Program-made: the position numbers and the translations under genes
Shown here: piece by piece, positions 26,200-34,980 of the stretch
How positions within the stretch are numbered: position 1 is the first letter of the stretch
Layout of the letters: each line of letters opens with the position of its first letter
The notes under the pieces: model-generated
What the model saw: only the letters and a program-made list of their open reading frames with translations
The model's database searches: none
Told to the model about the DNA's origin: nothing
DNA from: Streptomyces stelliscabiei
Lineage (GTDB): Bacteria; Actinomycetota; Actinomycetes; Streptomycetales; Streptomycetaceae
Length of the DNA: 64,000 bases
Direction of reading: 5' to 3'
Assembly: GCF_014873495.1 (NCBI RefSeq)
Contig: NZ_JADBGF010000001.1
Coordinates: forward strand, 9,982,001 to 10,046,000

Positions 26200-27181
26200 C
26201 AGGTGGGCAACGACTCTGCTGATCACAAACCGGGAATCGAGCCCTACCTGCCGGTCGGCGGGTTCGGCCCGTACCCCAAGCGGCTGCGGGAGCAGTTCGA
26301 GGGAGCGATCTGGCGGTTCCGGTCCGGCGCCCAGTGGCGGGAGATGCTCTGCGAGTTCGGTCCTTGGCCAACGGTCTACGGCCGCTTCCGGGTCTGGAGG
26401 GACGCCGGCGTGTTCACCGCACTGCTGGAAGGTCTGATCGCCGAGGCCGCCCGCCACGGGAAAACAGACTTGTCCCTGGTCAGCGTGGACTCCACCACCG
26501 CCCGCGCCCACCACGACGCCGCCGGGATGCGCATCGGCAAGGAGGTCATGGATGCCCTTGAGGAAGCCGCCGCAGAGCAGGAGCAGGCCCGGCAAAAGGG
26601 GGCGGCCCGCAGGAGCAGAACGGGCAGAACAGCGGCGACACGTCCGGCGACGGTGCAAGCTCCGCTTGAAGGAAGCCCTGCTCGGCAGGTCCCGGGGCGG
26701 GTTGACCAGCAAGGTTCACCTCGCTGCAGACCGTAAGTGCCGCCCGTTGCCGCTCGTTCTGACCGCGGGACAGGCCGCCGACAGTCCGCAGTTCGTCCCC
26801 GTGCTGCAGAAGGTGCGGGTCCGTCTGCCCGTCGGCCGTCCCCGCACGCGGCCTGACGCGGTCGCGGCAGACAAGGCCTACTCGTCCCGCGGTAACCGCG
26901 CCTACCTGCGGAAACGCAACATCAAGGTGGTCATCCCGGAGAAGAAGGACCAAGCCGCCAACCGGAGGAAGAAGGGCAGCCGGGGTGGCCGACCCGCAAG
27001 CCATGACGCCGATCTTTACAAGGAGCGGAACACCGTCGAGCGCCTGATCAACAAGCTGAAGGTCTGGCGAGGCATCGCGAGCCGCTACGACAAGACGCCC
27101 GAGAGCTACCTCGCCTGCCTCCACCTCCGCGCCCCGATGATCTGGATCAACGACCTCCTGCAGGAACCTGGTTGTGACTGA
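26200..27181 (+). pseudogene. IS5-family transposase, frame-disrupted
   Basis: The first part reads IEPYLPVGGFGPYPKRLREQ, FRSGAQWREMLCEFGPWPTV and LSLVSVDSTTARAHHDAAGM, with the first catalytic Asp. The second, in another frame from about 26640, reads LGRSRGGLTSKVHLAADRKC, VAADKAYSSRGNRAYLRKRN with the second Asp and DLYKERNTVERLINKLKVWR with the Glu. Between them, near 26590-26640, the best match (KGGGPQEQNGQNSGDTSGDG) lies in the third frame, so two shifts are needed rather than a single programmed one. The N-terminus also lacks a start. The DDE triad survives, but the copy is probably inactive. Confidence 0.82.
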
Positions 27182-27250
27182 GGCGTCCCGGCTGACCGGG
27201 CGGAACATGGCAGCTGGCCACCGGATGGCCGCCCTGGTTGCGGCTCCGGC

Positions 27251-28201
27251 CTACCGAAAGCCGAGATGCGGATCGGTGCCGGCCAGCTCACCGCTGGTGG
27301 CCCAAAGGCGAGCGGCGACGGCCGGGTCGGCCATGTGAGAGGGGACGGGCTCACGCCGTGGTAGGCCACGCAGGCCGAAGGCCCTCGGCCCCCACAGCTG
27401 CCCTCCCTGCACCTGCGAGTCGAGGACGGCACGGACGACGGGCCATGCTCCGGCGTCTTTGCCCTGCACCAAGAGCCCGGCGGGCAAGGCTCGCAGCCGC
27501 TCACCGGGAGTGGTCACGCATACCGGCGGACGGGACGGGGTGAGGGAGTCCAGTGCGCCACCGGGATGGGCCACCACACTGAGCACCGTGCTGCCGACGG
27601 CACGCAGACGGCGATCGAGTTCGAAGCCGAAGCACATCTGCGCCAGCTTCGATCGGCCGTAGGTGCGCTTGGGCCGGTAGTCCTGGGTCGACTGCAGATC
27701 GCCCAGGTCCAGTCGCTCGGACCGCGCCGCGAAGCTTCCCACCGTCACGATGCGGCCCGCCGACGCCGCGGACAGCCGGGGGGCCAGCCACTGGGTGAGC
27801 GCGAAGTGGCCGAGGTGGTTGGTGCCGAACATCAGCTCGTGGCCGTCCCCGGTCTCTCGACGCGGTAGGTCGTCGAGCGCGACCCCTGCGTTGTAGACCA
27901 CCGCGTCGAGATGATCGAGGTCCAGCCTGTCCACGGCGGTCTTCAGGGACGACAGGTCGGCGAGGTCCAGTTGCAGGTGCCGCACATGCGCGCCGGAGAC
28001 GCGGGAGCGGATCGAGGCCATGGCGGCGTCGGCCTTCGCGGCGTCCCGGCAGCCGAGTACGACGACGGCGCCGGTGGCGGCGAGCTGTTCCGCGGCAAAG
28101 TAGCCGATCCCGGCGTTACCCCCAGTGACCAGGAAGATCCTGCCCTCGGCAGACGGCAGCTGGTGAACGTCCCACGGTCGGCTCTGGGATGCGGAAGACA
28201 C
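27251..28201 (-). CDS. Short-chain dehydrogenase/reductase, retinol-dehydrogenase-like
   Basis: The 316-residue SDR has the NAD(P)-binding motif T-G-G-N-A-G-I-G near residue 25, the NAG motif in AVVYNAGVAL, and the catalytic Y-x-x-x-K as Y-G-R-S-K near residue 186, preceded by the Ser in VTVGSF. LQLDLADLSSLKTAVDRL is the D-L cofactor block. The longer C-terminal part and G-T-N-H-L-G-H-F motif match the retinol dehydrogenase/WWOX-like subgroup. A GTG start at 28201 has GGAG 9 bp upstream. The substrate is unknown. It directly follows the IS5-like remnant and is transcribed toward it. Confidence 0.9.
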   Translation of the reverse strand: MSSASQSRPWDVHQLPSAEGRIFLVTGGNAGIGYFAAEQLAATGAVVVLGCRDAAKADAAMASIRSRVSGAHVRHLQLDLADLSSLKTAVDRLDLDHLDAVVYNAGVALDDLPRRETGDGHELMFGTNHLGHFALTQWLAPRLSAASAGRIVTVGSFAARSERLDLGDLQSTQDYRPKRTYGRSKLAQMCFGFELDRRLRAVGSTVLSVVAHPGGALDSLTPSRPPVCVTTPGERLRALPAGLLVQGKDAGAWPVVRAVLDSQVQGGQLWGPRAFGLRGLPRREPVPSHMADPAVAARLWATSGELAGTDPHLGFR

Positions 28202-28650
28202 GGTGACAGGCTCCTGGCTCTCTGGGGCAGCGTGCTCATGAGGAGCACCAACCCGCCCAAGGTCGCAACCTCCACCGACATACCGCCGACAGATCACGGA
28301 AACCGCCGACAGACTTCCGACACCTCTCCGGAGAACTACCGAGAGCAAGAAGGCTGCTTCGCCACGACCGGTGCAGAACTGAGAGCGAGCGTGGCCAGGT
28401 GAAGTACTCAGGGGTCAACTCGGGCGCTCAGTCACACTGCTTGATCACAACCACACACAGGCCCTAGGGGAGGGGAATCGGGAGCTGCCGCGAGCGAGGT
28501 CCGCGAGTGCCGGGCGCTGGCGGTGCGGTGGCTGATCGTCAGCGCCCGGCCATTCCGTACCCCGCCCCGTCCGGGATCGTGCTGCTGAGCTGCGTCGCGC
28601 AAGGGGGGAGCCCCCGGCCGGCTTCACCGGGCAGGGGCAGGGGCAGTCGG
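28202..28650. other. Gap between SDR start and AOC-like gene end
   Basis: About 450 bp with no recognised gene. It holds the SDR promoter on the left and, at 28509-28550, the terminator of the gene to the right. Confidence 0.5.
28509..28550 (-). terminator. Hairpin terminator downstream of the AOC-like gene
   Basis: GCCGGGCGCTG (28509-28519) pairs perfectly with CAGCGCCCGGC (28540-28550). It lies about 100 bp beyond the stop of the minus-strand secreted-protein gene. Confidence 0.65.
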
Positions 28651-29157
28651 TCAGTCGAGGTCGATCGTGAAGCGCCTCGTGCCCGGAGCGATCGTGTCGG
28701 CGTGGATCGAGCCGCGAGCTCGGTCGTACTTGCCGGTTCCGCCGGTGATCGCGTTGTCGAACGATGGGGGAGGGCCCGGGTTGAGGATGCCGAAGACCAT
28801 GCCCTGCACGGAGAGTTGTCCACCCGGGAGGGTGTAGGTCACGACGCACACCTCCGCTCCGCCCTTGTCGACCCGGGTGGTGTCGCAGGTGCCGCCGGTT
28901 TCCCCCACCTGGTTGCCCTTCTCGTCGAAGAGGGTCGAGCGGAAGACGGTCCGATCGCCCTGGGCGGGGCTGCCGCCGGGGTTCACGGGGAAGCGCGTCT
29001 GCTGCGCGAGCCGGCCGATGAGTGTGATGACCTTGTCCTTGCCCTGGGCGTGAGCCGAATCGGCGTCGGTCGCGACGGCACCCGCGACAGGGGCGTAGGC
29101 GAGAAGGGTGACCAGCGCGGTGGCCGTGCCGAGACAGGTTGCTCTGATGGGGCGCAT
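28651..29157 (-). CDS. Secreted allene oxide cyclase-barrel-like protein
   Basis: The 168-residue protein has a signal peptide (MRPIRATCLGTATALVTLLA, cleavage after an AVA motif). The mature domain matches the allene oxide cyclase/dirigent-like barrel: GDRTVFRSTLFDEKGNQVGE, a CDTTR...CVVTYTLPGGQLSV pair of cysteine strands, and TGGTGKYDRARGSI near residue 140, the family's most conserved block. The ATG at 29157 has AGGAG 8 bp upstream; an earlier ATG is possible. In bacteria these proteins are of unknown function, and some associate with secondary-metabolite stereocontrol. No operon partner is seen. Confidence 0.83.
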   Translation of the reverse strand: MRPIRATCLGTATALVTLLAYAPVAGAVATDADSAHAQGKDKVITLIGRLAQQTRFPVNPGGSPAQGDRTVFRSTLFDEKGNQVGETGGTCDTTRVDKGGAEVCVVTYTLPGGQLSVQGMVFGILNPGPPPSFDNAITGGTGKYDRARGSIHADTIAPGTRRFTIDLD

Positions 29158-29428
29158 CGAATGGCTCCTGAGGTTGATGCTCATGGATGGTTCTCGTGAC
29201 GCATCCATAGCCTCAGTTCTGCCGTGCCCAGCGCGGCGATCGGAAGAACTGACCGATCGGACGAGCGCGGGACGAGGGACGGCCCGCCTGATCATGGGCT
29301 TCGGTGCCACCGACGCTCCCTCACGACGCAGACCATTTCGGCACGCCATACCGGACGACTGCTGCGGACGTCTGTCAGACGTGCCGGCAGTGGGAGCGCG
29401 GCTGAAACATCGGTCGCAGAGTCCGGGG

Positions 29429-29965
29429 TCAGCGGTAGGCGTCTTGGCCGACGGGGCGGATGAGGATCTCGTTGACGTCGACGGTGGCGGGCTGGGTGAC
29501 GGCGTAGAGGACCGCGCGGGAGATGTCGCCGGGTTCGAGTTTCGGGTCGTGGGCGTGTTCGGGTGGGATGCCGCCGGTGTCGACCAGGCCGGGCTGGACG
29601 AGGGTGACGCGCACGCCGGTGCCGACACACTCGGCGCGGATGTTCTGGGCGAGGCCGTTGACCGCCCATTTCGTGGCGGAGTAGAGGTTGCCCCGGCCGT
29701 ACCCCCCGGCCGGCGGCCGATCCGGTGAGCACGAGATGACCGCCGGAGGCGACCAGAGCGGGGAGCGTGGCACGTGCCGTCAGAGCAGGTCCGTGGACGT
29801 TCGCGAGCACCATGTCCCGCCACTGGTCGGGCAGTGCGCCGTGGGTGCCGAGAAAGCTGGTGACGACACTGGCTCCGGCGTTGGCGAAGGCAACGTCCAG
29901 CTGTCCCCAGGTGTCCTGGACCTGACGGACGAGTCCGCTGAGCTGGTCCCAGTCGGTGCGTGGAC
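29429..29965 (-). pseudogene. SDR oxidoreductase, 5'-truncated and frameshifted
   Basis: The readable part starts abruptly at LSGLVRQVQDTWGQLDVAFA and includes the NAG motif, LVLTGSAAGR with the Ser and, after a frameshift near 29715, YSATKWAVNGLAQNIRAECV with the catalytic Y-x-x-x-K. It ends NEILIRPVGQDAYR-stop. The N-terminal nucleotide-binding glycine motif is missing: the sequence is cut at about 29965, exactly where the SIS-domain frame begins on the other strand. Confidence 0.82.
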
Positions 29966-30624
29966 TTTCGTGACGACTTCGGGGCCGCGATGCGCGCCCA
30001 TCTCCGCATGATCGAGGAACACAACGACGCCGCCCTGGACGAGGTGGCAGCGCGGCTGCTCGACGTGGCACGCACCGGCCGGGTCGTACACGCCGCGGCG
30101 GCGGGCCACAGCGTGGCCGCGGTCCTGGAAACCCTCTACCGCGCCGGCGGACTGGCCTGTGTACGCCCGTTGTTCCATCCGGGCCTGCTGCCGCTGAACG
30201 GCGCACAGGCAAGTACCGAAGCGGAACGGGTCAGCGGACTGGCGGCGACCCTGGTCGCCCCGGCGGGTGTCCAGCCGGGCGATCTGGCCGTCGTCTTCTC
30301 GAACTCGGGCGTGAACGCGTTCCCGGTCGAAGCGGCCCACGAACTCAAGGAGCGCGGGGCCTACGTCGTAGCCGTTTCCTCACGCCTCCACATGGCGCAG
30401 GCGCCCGCACGGTCCTTCGCCGAACTCGGTGATCTGGCGGACACCGTGCTCGACACCGCCATCCCGCCCGGTGACGCGGTCGTGCCACACCGAGCGGAGC
30501 GACCGCGTCGATATCCACGCTCTGCTCCGCCCATCTGTGGAACCTGCTGCTGGCCCGTCTGGGCCGACTCTCCGCAACCCAGCAGGTCTCCCTCCCCCTC
30601 TGGCACAGCTCCAACAGCCGTTGA
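29960..30624 (+). pseudogene. SIS-domain sugar isomerase-like gene, frameshifted
   Basis: From a GTG at 29960 the frame reads VDFRDDFGAAMRAHLRMIEE and continues through the SIS core: AAAGHSVAAVLETLYRAGGL, then DLAVVFSNSGVNAFPVEAAH, the S-N-S-G phosphosugar-binding loop. After PPGDAVVP near codon 178 the frame is lost. The expected C-terminus (AHLWNLLLARLGRLSATQQV, LPLWHSSNSR-stop) is found in another frame about 40 bp later. So one indel or small deletion breaks it. Family members bind phosphosugars or act as regulators. It faces the truncated SDR at a sharp junction. Confidence 0.72.
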
Positions 30625-30645
30625 AGCGGCCGGAATCCTCGGGGA

Positions 30646-30987
30646 GTGCTGGTCACCGCGCTGATCACGACCCTGCCGCCGGACACGGCGTTGTACACCG
30701 TGACCCTGATCGGCATCGTGGTCGCTCTGGTGGGCGCCGCGTCGCTCCTCGGCCTGGAGAATTTCCGCGAACGCACCCCGCGGGCCGTGCGCTCGGGTTG
30801 GCTGGGGATCGTCGCGCTTGGCCAAGTCACCATCACTTGCTGGTCGCTGCGCAACGTGTTCGAGCAGGATCCAGGACCGGACATCGTCTTCGGTGTCGCG
30901 GTGGCGACAGCCGCTTTGGGCGTCGCCGTCGCATGTGTCGTCGAGGCATGTGCTTCCGGACCAAGCACGCCCACCGTGCAGGGTTGA
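30646..30987 (+). CDS. Small membrane protein
   Basis: The 113-residue frame has three hydrophobic spans: TVTLIGIVVALVGAASLLGL (about 19-38), SGWLGIVALGQVTITCW (about 51-67) and FGVAVATAALGVAVACVVEA (about 82-102). No family is recognised. The GTG start lies only a base or two after its GGGGA, so the real start may be inside the frame or the gene may be truncated at its 5' end. It is near the broken SIS gene and may be part of the same damaged segment. It probably resides in the cytoplasmic membrane. Confidence 0.45.
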   Translation: MLVTALITTLPPDTALYTVTLIGIVVALVGAASLLGLENFRERTPRAVRSGWLGIVALGQVTITCWSLRNVFEQDPGPDIVFGVAVATAALGVAVACVVEACASGPSTPTVQG

Positions 30988-31159
30988 GGGGGGCGGTACG
31001 TGATCGCGATGGCCTGCTTGTCGTCTTCGGCAGGGCAACTGAGCCCGAGCTTTGGCCGTCCACCAGCTGTGCCGGAAGGAGTCGGTCGGTCGAAGCCGCG
31101 CCTTGCCCGATCGCGGCGACTGCGTCGCTGGCCGGAATCGTCGTGTCTACGCTGGTGGC

Positions 31160-31696
31160 GTGACAGTGGTATGGGTGACCGGCAATTCAGGGACTGGTAA
31201 GTCCACGGTCTGCGGGGTGTTGCGAGCGCGTGGCCACGTCGCGCTCGACGCCGACGAGGACGGCTTCAGCCGCTGGATCGACCGAGCTACGGGCGAGGTC
31301 GTGAGGGAGCCTCCGTATCCGGTTCCCGAGGGTTGGCTCGATCGATATGGGTGGGCGATCGTCCGCGAGCGCGTTGAGACCCTCGTCAGTGAGTCCCGTT
31401 CCCGAATCGCGTTCTTGTGTGGGTCGGCGGAGAACGAGGCGGACGTCCGCGATCTTTTCGATGTCATCGTGTGCCTGGTGATCAACGAGGACACCCTCCG
31501 CCACCGGCTCGCGACCCGCACGACCAACCCATTCGGTCAACATCCGGAAGAGCTCGCCGCGGCCCTGAAGTGGAATCCTCGGATGCGAGCGATCTACGAA
31601 AGCCATGGCGCAACGATCATCGATGCATCCGGGCCGCTGACCGAGGTGGTGGACAGCGTGATCGGCGCAGTTCAGAAGCCGTCTTCACATTCTTGA
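31160..31696 (+). CDS. P-loop nucleotide/shikimate kinase-like protein
   Basis: The 178-residue protein starts VTVVWVTGNSGTGKSTVCGV, with the Walker A motif G-N-S-G-T-G-K-S-T at residues 8-16. The second conserved Asp pair is in ALDADEDGF, and a lid-like RLATRTTNPFGQHPEEL follows near residue 120. The size and order match small P-loop kinases of the AAA_33/shikimate-kinase type that phosphorylate small substrates (often gluconate- or nucleoside-like). The GTG at 31160 matches the family start; an upstream extension does not. The substrate is unknown, and there is no neighbour to suggest one. Confidence 0.82.
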   Translation: MTVVWVTGNSGTGKSTVCGVLRARGHVALDADEDGFSRWIDRATGEVVREPPYPVPEGWLDRYGWAIVRERVETLVSESRSRIAFLCGSAENEADVRDLFDVIVCLVINEDTLRHRLATRTTNPFGQHPEELAAALKWNPRMRAIYESHGATIIDASGPLTEVVDSVIGAVQKPSSHS

Positions 31697-31780
31697 GCAG
31701 CACGTGCACCGCTGCCGGTGGCGCGATGGCCGCCCTCGACCGATAACTCTCCGACTGCCTCACGGCGGTGGCTGTCCGGG

Positions 31781-31863
31781 CCAGCCCCGCGAAGGCCAGC
31801 CCCGCGAAGGCCAGCCCCGCGAAGGCCAGCCCCGCGAAGGCCAGCCCCGCGAAGGCCAGGCCC
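31781..31863. repeat. Five perfect tandem copies of a 15-bp unit
   Basis: CCAGCCCCGCGAAGG occurs five times in perfect tandem (31781-31855), followed by a half copy. In one frame it encodes A-S-P-A-K pentapeptides, in another R-E-G-Q-P. No RBS, signal or domain surrounds it, so coding is doubtful. Confidence 0.85.
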
Positions 31864-31943
31864 GGAGAGCGCCCAGGGAATGTATTTTCGGCGAAGATCT
31901 CAAGCCCCCTGGTCGGACGTGGTGCGACGGCCTCGACTGATGC

Positions 31944-32585
31944 TCAGGGGGTTGCCGAACCCGTGTCCCCGTCGGACTTCGGTGCTCCGGCGGAGGCGCC
32001 GTGACCGACCGGGTCGGTGTGGTCGGCAACCCAGCTCACCAGCATCCCGAGGGCCTCAGCTGTTGGTGAGCCGGGCTGCGGCAAGTAGGTGATCAGTGAG
32101 CGATCGGGGCGTGCGGGCACGGTCAGCACGTGGTAGTCGAACTCAAGCGTGCCGACGACCGGGTGCACGATACGGGCGACGCCCAGCCGCTTCTCCCGTA
32201 TTGTCGAGGCGGGCGCCGAGCAGCAACGCGGGCGCGTCCCCCATGGCCTGCAGCAGCCGGACCAGTGGCTCGTCGGGCACCACTCTCGATGCCCGTCGCG
32301 CGGTTCTCGCCTCGGCGTCGGCGCGACGCGGGCGGGCCAGGTTGCGCAGGTGCTCGGTCTCCACGTCCGAGAGGGAGAGAGCCTGCGCGACGGCGTCGAA
32401 CACCTGGTCGGAGACCTGCGCGGTGCGCCCCTGCTCCAGGCGTTGGTAGTAGTCGGGGCTGACCCCGGCGAGCAGGGCGACCTCCTCGCGTCGTAGCCCT
32501 GGCACCCGCCGCGTGAGACGGGGAGGCAACCCCGCCCGTTCAGGCGTGATGCGCTCGCGTCGGGTGCGCAGGACACGGCGACCGA
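31944..32585 (-). pseudogene. MmyB-like XRE regulator with internal deletion
   Basis: An intact HTH is readable: RRERITPERAGLPPRLTRRV, then GLRREEVALLAGVSPDYYQR, the xenobiotic-response HTH with the R-E-E-V signature of MmyB regulators. After PLVRLLQAMGDAPALLLGAR a large piece is missing. In a different frame the C-terminal end resumes at RIVHPVVGTLEFDYHVLTVP. Roughly 80 residues of the ligand-binding domain are therefore lost. The 5' end is cut at the junction with the sialidase fragment near 32585. A complete relative is at 50243-51193. Confidence 0.78.
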
Positions 32586-32589
32586 GGGC

Positions 32590-33594
32590 GACGGCCCCCG
32601 CACCCCCGACATCATCAGCACCAGCGAGAACGACGCGGTCGTGGTGTGGCGGGAGGGCACCACCGCCACGGTGATCACCGACACCTCGGGACCGGTCGTC
32701 GACCACGGGTACATCCGATACGCGTACACCACCGACGGCGGCGTGAGCTGGAGCCGCCCGCAGACGCTGGCGCAGGAGACCAGCGAGCACTCCTGGCACT
32801 ACGTCGAGCTCTACAAGACGGGGGACCGCATCCTCGCGTACATGGACAGAACCTCGCCCGTGAACCGCAGAGGCCTGCCGATCGACGCCATCGTCGCCAG
32901 GGAGAGCACCGACGGGGGGCACACCTGGCACGACTTCACCGTCAACCTGCCGCTCGCCGACCACGGGAACCTCGCCCTCGCCGGACGTCCGGTCCAGATG
33001 GCCGACGGGAGATACGTCATGCCGGCCTGGTGGACGGGCAGGCAGGTCGGGGCGCTGTACTCCGACAACCTCCGAGACTGGACGGCCGGAACCGCCGCCC
33101 TCAACCCGACCGACCACCAACCCGGCGAACCGCAGTTGGTCATCTCCCAGGACAACCCGAACAAGCTGCTCATGGTCGCCCGCAGCAGTTCCCCTGACGG
33201 CACATCACCGACGTTCGCGTTGACGGCCACCAGCACGAACGGCGGCGAGTCCTGGAGCAACCTCGCCCTGGACACCAACGTGCCCAACAACGACTCCAAG
33301 GGCTACTTCACCAAGGACAGCACCGGCCGGTATCCGACCATCTACAACACCGACTCGAACCCGATCCGGCAGGTCCTGAACTACCGGACCAAGAACCCCG
33401 GTGGCGCGGCCTGGTCGAGCAGCAAGCTGTTCGCCAACCCCACCGGCCCCACCGACCCGACACCGGCCGGCAACGGCGCCGGCTGGGACACGTACCCGAT
33501 GGGCGATGAGTACGCGCCCGGCAAGTACTTCATCGTCTGGGAGCACGACACCTCGGCCATCCTGGTGAGCAAGCTCGACATCTCCGACACGTAG
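32590..33594 (+). pseudogene. Exo-alpha-sialidase-like (BNR) gene, 5'-truncated
   Basis: The readable frame is continuous from PDIISTSENDAVVVWREGTT to the stop. It carries BNR/Asp-box motifs (S-x-D-G-G-x-x-W): TTDGGVSWSRPQTLAQETSE, STDGGHTWHD and STNGGESWSNLALDT. The six-blade sialidase propeller is largely present, but the signal peptide and first blade are missing. The frame has no proper start except a GTG at 32641, which would give an unexported stub. It joins the MmyB-type remnant abruptly. If a start exists, the enzyme would stay in the cytoplasm, so it is probably inactive. Confidence 0.68.
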
Positions 33595-33612
33595 ACCGAC
33601 CGGCTCCGCCGC

Positions 33613-33645
33613 CCCGGCTGCTCCCGGATGTGGGGAGCAGCCGGG
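33613..33645 (+). terminator. Strong hairpin terminator after the sialidase-like gene
   Basis: CCCGGCTGCTCCC (33613-33625) pairs perfectly, 13 of 13, with GGGAGCAGCCGGG (33633-33645) across a 7-nt loop. It starts 19 bp after the stop. Confidence 0.8.
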
Positions 33646-33729
33646 CCGGCGGACGTCCACTCATGCCCGCGCAGTCGAGGTCCGAGGCGGTCGGCCGAGC
33701 TGGAGGCAGTCTGTGCCGGGGTGGAGAGA

Positions 33730-34269
33730 TCAGGGCCCGTTCGGGTCGTCCGAGTTCGAATCGATGTTCCATCGGCGGGGTAGGTCCGCGTCGCAGAAGA
33801 CGCAGACGAAGTGGCCTTCTCGCACGATGCTGTGCTCCTGGCAGGTGAGACACCGACGGAAGATCACTGCGTGGGTGAAGCAGTCCGAGTGGTCGAGGCC
33901 GGCTTGATCCAGCGCCTGTGCGACAGCCGGCCATGAGGCAACATCCGGGCAGTAGCCGGTCGACTGGTTGCTGACCTCGTTCACCGTCCAGCGTCCGGCC
34001 TCGGTGCGGAAGCTGATCTCGCCTGCTCCCAGCACCCGGTCGCCGCCCGCGCAGGCGGCGTGTTCGCTGCGGCGTGGAGCCAGCCGCAGGGCGCCGTCCG
34101 TGCGGACGACGTAGGTGAAGGGCTCGTCCAGTTCCTCTGCGGTCCGGGCTGCGACCCAGGCCGCGAAGTCGACGGCTGTGCGGATCGTGGCACCGCTGTC
34201 TGCTGATTGAACGGCAGCGATCACATGGTGCGGTCCGACGTAGCGGTAGGCCCGGTCCGAGGCGGTCAT
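33730..34269 (-). CDS. Hypothetical protein with zinc-binding-like C-terminus
   Basis: The 179-residue protein ends with two Cys pairs, RRCLTCQEHS and FVCVFCDADL (C-x2-C ... C-x2-C near residues 144 and 160), which look like a small zinc ribbon. The N-terminal half (FAAWVAARTAEELDEPFTYV, RLAPRRSEHAACAGGD, TEAGRWTVNEVSNQSTGYCP) matches a Streptomyces family without a known role. Start: the ATG at 34269; a TTG three codons earlier is possible. No ribosome binding site is obvious. It is transcribed toward the sialidase remnant, with the terminator between. It may bind nucleic acid or protein. Confidence 0.65.
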   Translation of the reverse strand: MTASDRAYRYVGPHHVIAAVQSADSGATIRTAVDFAAWVAARTAEELDEPFTYVVRTDGALRLAPRRSEHAACAGGDRVLGAGEISFRTEAGRWTVNEVSNQSTGYCPDVASWPAVAQALDQAGLDHSDCFTHAVIFRRCLTCQEHSIVREGHFVCVFCDADLPRRWNIDSNSDDPNGP

Positions 34270-34980
34270 GTCGGTCAACGTAGAACACGCAGTCTGGGCG
34301 CGCTCATCGTTTCGGCGCGTGGATCTTGGCTTTCCAGCGGGTCACCCGGTGATGCACCTTGAGAGCGTGCGGCCCTGCACGACACAGCTCGCCAGGAGCC
34401 AGCGCCGTGCGGCCTCGTCCGGCAGCGCTACGTCGACTCCCGACTCCCTGAACCAGTCCGTCGAGGGCGGACTCGCGTACGGGTGGGAAGGGAGCGCGGT
34501 GAATTGCCCCCGCGCCAGGCCGATCCGTCAGGAGTCGCTCGATCGCGGTCTCCGCCGCCCTCGCTCTCCTGCTCCACCGGGGGCATGCGCGCGCTCCACC
34601 GGGGGCTTGTGCGCGACCGGCGGATCAGCGACGACGACATCGCGGCGATCGTCGACGCCGACCTCATGCCCCTGCTCTACCGGCCCTTCGCACAGCTCAC
34701 CGGCAGGCGGAGGGCCATACGGCGACGAGGCGGTCGTCTCGCGGGGCGCGATGCGGAGGATCGGCACGGTCGACGTCCCGTGCGGGCCCGAGCCCGGTCC
34801 CAGGGCCTGTGCTGCCGCCCAGGCGTACCGAATGCGCGCCGCGCCATCCGCCGTACGAGCGGACGACCGCCGCGTCGGTGTCGCTCCCGAGATGCGCAGG
34901 TGCCCCTGGGGGGTCACCCGCGCACGCTGACGGCGGAAGCGCGGGTGCACGGCACCAGCGTCATGGCCTTTGCCAAGCGG
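34270..34980. other. Gap of 710 bp with possible regulator fragment
   Basis: No complete gene. On the plus strand at about 34587-34725, MRALHRGLVRDRRISDDDIA followed by LMPLLYRPFAQLTGR resembles the C-terminal helices of a TetR-type protein, but without an HTH. The stretch 34740-34950 shows only a weak protein-like reading on the minus strand. The rest looks non-coding. Confidence 0.35.

Noticed and set aside
31768..32004. A repeat protein encoded by the 15-bp tandem units
   Set aside because: No RBS, signal peptide or domain. All frames of a 15-bp repeat stay open, so an open frame is no evidence.
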